Positions 1 to 8,600 of a stretch of 64,000 nucleotides of DNA are shown one piece after another. How positions within the stretch are numbered: the first letter of the stretch is position 1; each line of letters starts with the position of its first letter. Below the pieces are notes generated by a model. It did no database searches. It saw only the letters and a list, made by a program, of their open reading frames with translations, and was not told where the DNA came from. Origin of the DNA: Nemertoderma westbladi (Eukaryota; Xenacoelomorpha; Nemertodermatida; Nemertodermatidae); assembly GCA_032718475.1 (NCBI GenBank), contig JAUCBJ010000030.1:1-64000 (forward strand), written 5' to 3'. The position numbers and the translations under genes are program-made.

Positions 1-144
1 ATGCAGGTATGATGTAGATGTACAGTACAACACAACAGTCATTCCACATTCAGTGAGCTGATCAGTACAGCTGTACAGTACTGCAGTAGTACTGTGTACT
101 GTAGTAGGTCTAATTCTGTAATTGTACTATCTGACAGTCTGATA
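1..144 (+). promoter_or_regulatory. 5' flank / 5' UTR of the TRIM gene
   Basis: This is the sequence upstream of the first ATG of the TRIM frame. It is full of overlapping GTACAGTAC/CAGTACTG palindromic words. No clear TATA box is visible, and the transcription start cannot be placed. Confidence 0.3.
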
Positions 145-2277
145 ATGGAACAAGAACAATTACTGGAACGAGAGTTTGAATGTTCTATTTGTCTACGATT
201 ATTGGAGAAGCCGCGAGTGTTGAAGTGTTCTCACTCGTTTTGCTTCAAATGTATCGCTAAAGTTTCTAAACAACTCGGTGATGGACTATCGCTAGAATGT
301 CCGCGGTGTAGGAATCCCACCGAGGTGAAGAAACTCGAATCGTTGCCGGCCGTCAGTCATATCGTCACCGCTATGATCGATTTGATTCGCAAAGATAAGA
401 TATGTGAGGAATGTCGAAAAAATAAAGGAACTAATCCCTGTAAAGATTGCGGGACAGAATTGTGCCGACCGTGTGAACTCTTCCATGTCTGTGGTGATGT
501 TAACCAAACTGATTCGGCAGCAGCGGGTGGACAGGTGGGATGCGGCTTTGACGACATCGACCTGGAAAAACAAGGACCAGTTGGTGGATCTAAAGAACCG
601 GATCCGGATCTGTGTGGAATCCACGGTCTAAACAAACGTCATTATTGCGAGAAATGCGAATCTCTTGTATGCCGTCAATGCCATTCAGTTGACGGTGTTT
701 CTAAAGATCACGCGATTTTGTATTCAAACGAAGTCTGTCAAACAATCCGAGGAAACTTAGTGGACGGTCCGTGGAAGTTGAGATCGCGATTGGAGAATAA
801 ACTAACAGTGTTGGAAGGAATTCTGGAGGATTTAGACGACGTCACTGAAGTTTCCACCGACGACGTCCGCAAACACTTCCAATGTTTATACAACGAATTA
901 AAGGCGGCTGAAGATGCGATGATGAAGGAGATTGGGGATCTAAAAACCGAAACGGCGGGTAAAATATCCGCAGCAAAAGAAAATCTCGCTGATATTGGAA
1001 TTCCAGAAGAAAACGAATATTATAAGAAGATAAAGAATTCCGAGTTGATCAAAGAAATACCGGAAGTCAAGAAGATCCTAAAGAAATACAAAGAAATCGA
1101 GCAGCGGATCTCTGAGGTTGAACTTGTTGCGGTGCCGGAAATACGTTTCGTTCCAGTCGAGTTACCAAAGGGGTTGGGAGGGTTTATCGGTCGTGTTTGT
1201 GTCGTAAATAAAGGGGATTTAGGAGAGAAGGGGAGGGATCCAGAGGAGATGGTGAAGGCGGGGGATCCAGTGGGTCTGGTGAAGGTGGGTGATCCAGTGG
1301 AGGTAGAGGATCCAGTAGGTCTGGTGAAGGCGGGGGATCCAGTGGAGGTAGAGGATCCAGTGGGTCTGGGGAAGGCGGGGGATCCAGTGGGTCTGGTGAA
1401 GGCGGGGGGACCAGTGGGTCTGGTGAAGGCGGGGGATCCAGTGGGTCTGGTGAAGGTGGGTTATCCAGTGGAGGTAGAGGATCCAGTAGGTCTGGTGAAG
1501 GCGGGGGATCCAGTGGAGGTAGAGGATCCAGTGGGTCTGGTGAAGGCGGGGGATCCAGTGGGTCTGGTGAAGGCGGGTGATCCAGTGGAGGTAGAGGATC
1601 CAGAGGATCTGGTGAAGGCGGGGGATCCAGTGGGTCTGGTGAAGGCGGGGGATCCAGTGGGTCTGGTGAAGGTGGGTGATCCAGTGGAGGTAGAGGATCC
1701 AGTGGGTCTGGTGAAGGCGGGGGATCCAGTGGGTCTGGCGAAGGCGGGGGATCCAGTGGAGGTAGAGAAAGTGGAGGATGCAGGGAAACTGAAGAATGTG
1801 GGGGATCCAGTGGGGGTTGAAATGGAGAGGCGATTTGATCTCCTCCAATACGAGAAAGTTTTACTAAAACGTCCGACTCTAAAGGAAACTTGTCGGATCG
1901 ACTGTCGGAGAATGGGAATCGGTAAAGTTGGTCCGATTGGTTATGGCGACGGGATCCTGGGGATAACCGACTCCGTAACCGACAGGATCTGTTTCTATAA
2001 CGTCAACGCCGACGATTCTTTATCCCCACGTGGAGAACCAGTTGGGGTCAAAAGCGACTGCAACGCCGCAAAGAAACCGATTCTATTCTTGGAGAGTCGC
2101 AGCGATACAATCTGGATCGCCTCGACGGATGTTTGTCTGTTTTTTATAGATACAGAGGCGGTTGGAGGGAAAGTCCGACATCGTTGTCTGGGTAACGAGA
2201 GGCACCTCGGTAGACCTATAGGGTCTATAACTGGGTTGTCACAGTATTGGGATTGTTATGTTCATCAGTTCATGTAA
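145..2277 (+). CDS. TRIM-family protein (RING, two B-boxes, coiled coil, repeat region)
   Basis: Probable E3 ubiquitin ligase or adaptor of the tripartite-motif family, intracellular. I chose the ATG at 145 because the frame upstream of it has only a GTG. A canonical C3HC4 RING runs from Cys13 to Cys55 (CSIC ... CSHSFC ... CPRC). A B-box1-like Cys cluster lies at about 87-115 and a B-box2 (C-H-C-C-C-C-H-H type, ending VSKDH) at about 156-190. A charged coiled coil (about 200-335) follows, then a region (about 364-552) built from repeats of GDPVGLVKA and GDPVEVE, then the start of a C-terminal domain that looks like a beta-propeller (NHL-like), by weak resemblance only. The frame stops at 2277, but a co-linear open frame continues to 2753, so the stop looks like a frameshift rather than the natural end. 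No intron is needed, as in many invertebrate TRIM genes. TRIM assignment is firm; the substrate is unknown. Confidence 0.85.
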   Translation: MEQEQLLEREFECSICLRLLEKPRVLKCSHSFCFKCIAKVSKQLGDGLSLECPRCRNPTEVKKLESLPAVSHIVTAMIDLIRKDKICEECRKNKGTNPCKDCGTELCRPCELFHVCGDVNQTDSAAAGGQVGCGFDDIDLEKQGPVGGSKEPDPDLCGIHGLNKRHYCEKCESLVCRQCHSVDGVSKDHAILYSNEVCQTIRGNLVDGPWKLRSRLENKLTVLEGILEDLDDVTEVSTDDVRKHFQCLYNELKAAEDAMMKEIGDLKTETAGKISAAKENLADIGIPEENEYYKKIKNSELIKEIPEVKKILKKYKEIEQRISEVELVAVPEIRFVPVELPKGLGGFIGRVCVVNKGDLGEKGRDPEEMVKAGDPVGLVKVGDPVEVEDPVGLVKAGDPVEVEDPVGLGKAGDPVGLVKAGGPVGLVKAGDPVGLVKVGYPVEVEDPVGLVKAGDPVEVEDPVGLVKAGDPVGLVKAGDPVEVEDPEDLVKAGDPVGLVKAGDPVGLVKVGDPVEVEDPVGLVKAGDPVGLAKAGDPVEVEKVEDAGKLKNVGDPVGVEMERRFDLLQYEKVLLKRPTLKETCRIDCRRMGIGKVGPIGYGDGILGITDSVTDRICFYNVNADDSLSPRGEPVGVKSDCNAAKKPILFLESRSDTIWIASTDVCLFFIDTEAVGGKVRHRCLGNERHLGRPIGSITGLSQYWDCYVHQFM
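1235..1790 (+). repeat. Coding minisatellite inside the TRIM gene
   Basis: Units of 27 bp (GDPVGLVKA) and shorter GDPVEVE units alternate in a 2-D mosaic, about 20 copies, all multiples of three, so the frame is kept. The DNA core is GGGGGATCCAGTGGGTCTGG. It is likely length-polymorphic. Confidence 0.9.
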
Positions 2278-2753
2278 TTACTAAATATAATTACATTATT
2301 CAATTTAACCCAAACGATTGTTCGATTATTTGGATTTCCCGTGTCGATCAACCCGGGAGACTTATTGGTACCGGTTGGTACCTCTTCAACACATTAACCG
2401 CCTTACTATTCCAACCCAACGAACGGAAGATATCCGTCTGTTACTATACGATTCGCGGCTCCAACCCCAACGTTACCCTCGTATTGAGTATAACGCGATT
2501 AGTTATAGATTGCGGTAAATCCTTCCCTATCGGGGGAGTTAAGGAGCTGCACCAAGGCGGATCGTATTACTTAGTTCCTTTAGAAGAAGATGATAAACAA
2601 TATGTCGGTGTTTATGATTGGGTTGATTATGGAAGTAAAGTACCCCGATTGGGTGCGGTGCCGGTAGATGGATTCGGTGGGTTGGCTGTAACCAATAAAG
2701 GATTATTTGTTTCCGAAACTGTCCGTAACTGTTTGGTTTATATTAAATACTAA
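2214..2753 (+). pseudogene. Displaced C-terminal part of the TRIM protein (shifted frame)
   Basis: This frame is open from 2214 (after a TAG at 2211) to a stop at 2751-2753. It codes for about 170 residues rich in beta-strand-like stretches (for example YNYIIQFNPNDCSIIW, then GGLAVTNKGLFVSETVRNCL). That last phrase is typical of the final blade of a propeller (GLAV..G.LFVSE...). Codon use and composition match the upstream TRIM frame. It is therefore most likely the natural end of the same protein, separated by a net one-base deletion or two-base insertion somewhere in 2211-2277. A 22-nt GT...AG segment (2223-2244) could restore a junction but is too short to be an ordinary intron. The break is either a real inactivating mutation or an assembly error. 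Confidence 0.6.
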
Positions 2754-2836
2754 CTCAATCAGCTCCACTTATACTTTTAGGTTTAACTAACTAACTATTA
2801 CCGGTTTGTATCTCTTTACTAAAACATATTATTATT

Positions 2837-4276
2837 TCGATGGTGTTTTATCATAACGACTCAAATGTCATTTTTGTCAAAATAGAGTTTTTGTGTTTTT
2901 TGACATATTTAGACTTCTACGAATCTTCTATTAAAGTATTAGAGCCTAGTTGTTGCGTGTGCTTGAGTTACAGCGCATTTCAGAAAATTGCATAACCACT
3001 CAAATGCCAATTTTACATTAACTCAAGGGAAACTGCTGTTTTTTTTCATAACCACTTAAACCCATAGCCCATCATTACAGACAAGGATATGGTGAATGAA
3101 ATTCGTCCCTCACAGACTCAATATACTATCAATGGGCGGGAAATTCGAATTGTAACTACTACAAGTACTTCTTTACATGACTGATTTTTCAGATTTCAGA
3201 TTAAATAAATATTTTACATTTTTAATTGACATTTAATTGAATACCGGTAATTGTGGTTGTTCAAACAATGCACTGTATTGGTCATGAAGTCCAGGTTTTA
3301 TGGAGCCGAAAGTGATGGATAGGAGGACAGATAGTTAGCAGTTCATGAAAAGACTGTCTCGGACAAATTTCACTGATTGTTTTGTTCGTATGCCTAACAT
3401 ATTAATAGAAATGTCGTTATGAAAAATCACAATTTAAGTGAAAAAATTTTGCATAACCACTCAAATCCTAAAAAAACATCGATAAATTTGTTGTCACTAA
3501 AAATCCTAATTGTGGTGTTTTACCGCATGAAAGATATATTATCTACATTATGAAACCAAATATTATCTCTTAGGTACCATAGGGGAGTTAGAATGTAGAA
3601 AAATTATCTCTTAGGTACCATAGGGGAGTTAGAATGTAGAAAAATTATCTCTTAGGTACCATAGGGGAGTTAGAATGTAGAAAAATTATCTCTTAGGTAC
3701 CATAGGGGAGTTAGAATGTAGAAAAATTATCTCTTAGGTACCATAGGGGAGTTAGAATGTAGAAAAATTATCTCTTAGGTACCATAGGGGAGTTAGAATG
3801 TAGAAAAATTATCTCTTAGGTACCATAGGGGAGTTAGAATGTAGAAAAAATATCTCTTAGGTACCATAGGGGAGTTAGAATGTAGAAAAATTATCTCTTA
3901 GGTACCATAGGGGAGTTAGAATGTAGAAAAATTATCTCTTAGGTACCATAGGGGAGTTAGAATGTAGAAAAATTATCTCTTAGGTACCATAGGGGAGTTA
4001 GAATGTAGAAAAATTATCTCTTAGGTACCATAGGGGAGTTAGAATGTAGAAAAATTATCTCTTAGGTACCATAGGGGAGTTAGAATGTAGAAAAATTATC
4101 TCTTAGGTACCATAGGGGAGTTAGAATGTAGAAAAATTATCTCTTAGGTACCATAGGGGAGTTAGAATGTAGAAAAATTATCTCTTAGGTACCATAGGGG
4201 AGTTAGGATGTAGAAAAATGCTCCCCTGAACAATTAGGTTTTTGAGTGTTAAGTGGTTATGATGAAACACCATCGA
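2837..4276. mobile_element. Inverted-repeat element (MITE-like) carrying an internal array
   Basis: The left end TCGATGGTGTTTTATCATAAC (2837) is matched in reverse complement by the right end GTTATGATGAAACACCATCGA (ending 4276). The motif CATAACCACTYAA recurs at about 2991, 3046 and 3452 (a CATAACGACTCAA variant at 2852) and, inverted, near 4250, like subterminal transposase-binding repeats. There is no transposase ORF. A target duplication is not evident, so the superfamily is unassigned. Confidence 0.6.
3562..4219. repeat. 41-bp tandem array, 16 copies
   Basis: The unit starts ATTATCTCTTAGGTACCATA and is almost invariant (one A/T change near 3849 and an A-to-G in the last copy), which implies recent expansion. 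Each unit holds a KpnI palindrome GGTACC. The array lies inside the inverted-repeat element 2837-4276. Confidence 0.95.
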
Positions 4277-4400
4277 TATATCAACTTATCGGCGCTCTGG
4301 TGGTATCCTCCTAACGCAATACGTAAACGTAATCAATAACTTAGAAATAATAAACTTCTAGAACACATCTTGAGTTTTCTCCATTGTTCTAATTTGTATG

Positions 4401-7400
4401 ATAACCAAACCGACCGCGGTATTGTAAGATTGTTTAACCAAACCGACCGCGGTATTGTAAGATTGTTTAACCAAACGGACCGCGGTATTGTAAGATTGTT
4501 TAACCAAACGACCGCGGTATTGTAAGATTGTTTAACCAAACCGAACGCGGTATTGTAAGATTGTTTAACCAAACCGACCGCGGTATTGTAAGATTGTTTA
4601 ACCAAACGACCGCGGTATTGTAAGATTGTTTAACCAAACCGACCGCGGTATTGTAAGATTGTTTAACCAAACCGACCGCAGTATTGTAAGATTGTTTAAC
4701 CAAACGACCGCGGTATTGTAAGATTGTTTAACCAAACCGAACGCGGTATTGTAAGATTGTTTAACCAAACCGACCGCGGTATTGTAAGATTGTTTAACCA
4801 AACGACCGCGGTATTGTAAGATTGTTTAACCAAACGACCGCGGTATTGTAAGATTGTTTAACCAAACCGAACGCGGTATTGTAAGATTGTTTAACCAAAC
4901 GACCGCGGTATTGTAAGATTGTTTAACCAAACCGAACGCGGTATTGTAAGATTGTTTAACCAAACCGACCGCAGTATTGTAAGATTGTTTAACCAAACCG
5001 ACCGCGGTATTGTAAGATTGTTTAACCAAACGGACCGCGGTATTGTAAGATTGTTTAACCAAACGGACCGCGGTATTGTAAGATTGTTTAACGAAACGAC
5101 CGCGGTATTGTAAGATTGTTTAACCAAACGACCGCGGTATTGTAAGATTGTTTAACCAAACCGAACGCGGTATTGTAAGATTGTTTAACCAAACCGACCG
5201 CAGTATTGTAAGATTGTTTAACCAAACCGACCGCGGTATTGTAACATTGTTTAAACAAACCGACCGCGGTATTGTAAGATTGTTTAACCAAACCGACCGC
5301 GGTATTGTAAGATTGTTTAACCAAACCGACCGCGGTATTGTAAGATTGTTTAACCAAACCGACCGCGGTATTGTAAGATTGTTTAACCAAACCGACCGCG
5401 GTATTGTAAGATTGTTTAACCAAACCGACCGCGGTATTGTAAGATTGTTCAACCAAACCGATCGCGGTATTGTAAGATTGTTTAATCAAACAGAACGCGG
5501 TATTGTAAGATTGTTTAACCAAACCGACCGCGGTATTGTAAGATTGTTTAACCAAACCGACCGCGGTATAGTAAGATTGTTTAACCAAACCGACCGCGGT
5601 ATGTAAGATTGTTTAACCAAACCGACCGCGGTATTGTATGATTGTTTAACCAAACCGACCGCGGTATTGTACGATTGTTTAACCAAACCGACCGCGGTAT
5701 TGTAAGATTGTTTAACCAAACCGACCGCGGTATTGTAAGATTGTTTAACCAAACCGACCGCGGTATTGTAAGATTGTTTAACCAAACCGACCGCGGTATT
5801 GTAAGATTGTTTAACCAAACCAACCGCGGTATTGTAAGATTGTTCAACCAAGCCGACCGCGGTATTGTAAGATTGTTCAACCAAGCCGACCGCGGTATTG
5901 TAAGATTGTTTAACCAAACCGACCGCGGTATTGTAAGATTGTTTAACCAAACCGACCGCGGTATTGTAAGATTGTTTAACCAAACTGACCGCGGTATTGT
6001 AAGATTGTTTAACCAAACCGACCGCGGTATTGTAAGATTGTTTAACCAAACCGACCGCGGTATTGTAAGATTGTTTAACCAAACCGACCGCGGTATTGTA
6101 AGATTGTTTAACCAAACCGACCGCGGTATTGTAAGATTGTTTAACCAAACCGACCGCGGTATTGTAAGATTGTTTAACCAAACCGACCGCGGTATTATAA
6201 GATTGTTTAACCAAACCGACCGCGGTATTGTAAGATTGTTTAACCAAACCGACCGCGGTATTGTAAGATTGTTTAACCAAACCGACCGCGGTATTGTAAG
6301 ATTGTTTAACCAAACCGACCGCGGTATTGTAAGATTGTTTAACCAAACCGACCGCGGTATTGTAAGATTGTTTAACCAAACCGACCGCGGTATTGTAAGA
6401 TTGTTTAACCAAACCGACCGCGGTATTGTAAGATTGTTTAACCAAACCGACCGCGGTATTGTAAGATTGTTTAACCAAACCGACCGCGGTATTGTAAGAT
6501 TGTTTAACCAAACCGACCGCGGTATTGTAAGATTGTTTAACCAAACCGACCGCGGTATTGTAAGATTGTTTAACCAAACCGACCGCGGTATTGTAAGATT
6601 GTTTAACCAAACCGACCGCGGTATTGTAAGATTGTTTAACCAAACCGACCGCGGTATTGTAAGATTGTTTAACCAAACCGACCGCGGTATAGTAAGATTG
6701 TTTAACCAAACCGACCGCGGTATTGTAAGATTGTTTAACCAAACCGACCGCGGTATTGTAAGATTGTTTAACCAAACCGACCGCGGTATTGTAAGATTGT
6801 TTAACCAAACCGACCGCGGTATTATAAGATTGTTTAACCAAACCGACCGCGGTATTGTAAGATTGTTTAACCAAACCGACCGCGGTATTGTAAGATTTTT
6901 TAACCGAACCGACCGCGGTATTGTAAGATTGTTTAACCAAACCGACCGCGGTATTGTAAGATTGTTTAACCAAACCGACCGCGGTATTGTAAGATTGTTT
7001 AACCAAACCGACCGCGGTATTGTAAGATTGTTTAACCAAACCGACCGCGGTATTGTAAGATTGTTTAACCAAACCGACCGCGGTATTGTAAGATTGTTTA
7101 ACCAAACCGACCGCGGTATTGTAAGATTGTTTAACCAAACCGACCGCGGTATTGTAAGATTGTTTAACCAAACCGACCGCGGTATTGTAAGATTGTTTAA
7201 CCAAACCGACCGCCGTATTGTAAGATTGTTTAACCAAACCGACCGCGGTATTGTAAGATTGTTTAACCAAACCGACCGCGGTATTGTAAGATTGTTTAAC
7301 CAAACCGACCGCGGTATTGTAAGATTGTTTAACCAAACCGACCGCGGTATTATAAGATTGTTTAACCAAACCGACCGCGGTATTGTAAGATTGTTTATCA

Positions 7401-7723
7401 AACCGACCGCGGTATTGTAAGATTTTTTAACCGAACCGACCGCGGTATTGTAAGATTGTTTAACCAAACCGACCGCGGTATTGAAAGATTGTTTAACCAA
7501 ACCGACCGCGGTATTGTAAGATTGTTTAACCAAACCGACCGCGGTATTGTAAGATTGTTTAACCAAACCGACCGCGGTATTGTAAGATTGTTTAACCAAA
7601 CCGACCGCGGTATTGTAAGATTGTTTAACCAAACGGACCGCGGTATTGTAAGATTGTTTAACCAAACCGACCGCGGTATTGTAAGATTGTTTAACCAAAC
7701 CGACCGCGGTATTGTAAGATTTT
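4401..7723. repeat. 33-bp minisatellite, main block, about 100 copies
   Basis: The unit is ATTGTAAGATTGTTTAACC + AAACCGACCGCGGT minus overlap, 33 bp, with a central ACCGCGGT palindrome. Because 33 is a multiple of three, three of six frames stay open for hundreds of codons: RLFNQTDRGIV (plus strand), VKQSYNTAVGL and LNNLTIPRSVW (minus strand). The first about 800 bp contain 32-bp units and variants arranged in a 98-bp higher-order pattern. The rest is nearly homogeneous. I see no start context, splice pattern or codon bias suggesting that any of these frames is a gene. Confidence 0.95.
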
Positions 7724-8450
7724 TGTTCGCGCTTTCAGACCTTTAGCAGTTTAACCTGCCAAATTGGGATGTCTTCTAGATAATAAATCGTCTTTAGCCT
7801 ATGACAAGTGTTCGCGCTTTTAAGACCTTTGGCAGTTTAACCCGCCAAATCTATATGTCTTCTAGGTTATAAATCGACTTTAGCCTATGACAAGTATTTG
7901 ACACAAATAAATCCAACATTAGCCGAAGCCAGTCTATGCGCGACCATTCACCCGCTGGATATACCTGGGAGACTGGATTCGGATGCTTTAATTTGATTGC
8001 GGTGCAGGCCTACCGTACTATTCGATTGATCGTTAATATAATTCCTGACAAATATCATTCACTTTCGGGAAATATTAGCAGTTCCTTTAGGACGTGGCGC
8101 TCTATCTATATAAACAGAGCTATGGCTTACACTAAACACAACGGAATGGATTATAAGTTACACATAAGGCGCATTCTTTAGGAGATGCTTTGTTACGCGG
8201 ACAAGCACATACAGACTATTGCACACCGCTGCACACTGAATTGCCGATAGTCACTAGTATAAAGTCACTAATATAAAGAGAATAGCAACCGACATTTGTA
8301 GGTTCTATAAAATAGCATTCAATTCACTACAAACCACGATAATATAAGTCGCAATTGCTATATGTAACCGGTCTCTCTAACCTTATTGTATCAAGAAGAT
8401 CGGGGTTTCTGATCGTTTATCGTTATTCTCCAAATAACAATATGTAAACA
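7724..8450 (-). repeat. 3' LTR of the BEL/Pao-like element (left copy)
   Basis: It begins TGTTCGCGCTTTCAGACC and is a direct-repeat partner of 15672-16303. The first 85 bp are duplicated in tandem (7724 and 7809). The element is on the minus strand, so this is the downstream LTR. The right boundary (near ...TAAACA, 8450) is approximate because the two copies still agree for a few bases beyond it. Confidence 0.75.
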
Positions 8451-8460
8451 ACTGATGCGG

Positions 8461-8600
8461 TTATAAATCGACTTTAGCCTATGACAAGTATTTGACACAA
8501 ATAAATCCAACATTAGCCGAAGCCAGCCTATGCGCGACCATTCACCCGCTGGATATACCCGGGAGACTGGATTCGGAAGCCTAACCGTATTGCGTATTGC
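8461..8600 (-). repeat. Third, partial LTR copy
   Basis: It repeats the LTR segment from TTATAAATCGACTTTAGCC through GATTCGGAAGCCTAACCGTATTGCG and abuts the full LTR. The end of the pol-like ORF runs into it, so about the last 25 residues of that ORF are LTR-encoded. It marks a rearrangement at the 3' end of the element. Confidence 0.75.

Noticed and set aside
1219-1848. His/Leu-rich minus-strand frame in the TRIM gene
   Set aside because: Antisense of the in-frame coding minisatellite.
2223-2244. Tiny GT-AG intron joining the two TRIM frames
   Set aside because: 22 nt is too short for spliceosomal removal in animals; a frameshift is more likely.
5486-7698. Very long open frames (over 590 codons) on both strands across the 33-bp array
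   Set aside because: They are purely periodic 11-residue frames created by a unit length divisible by three, in three frames at once, with no start, splice or codon-bias evidence.
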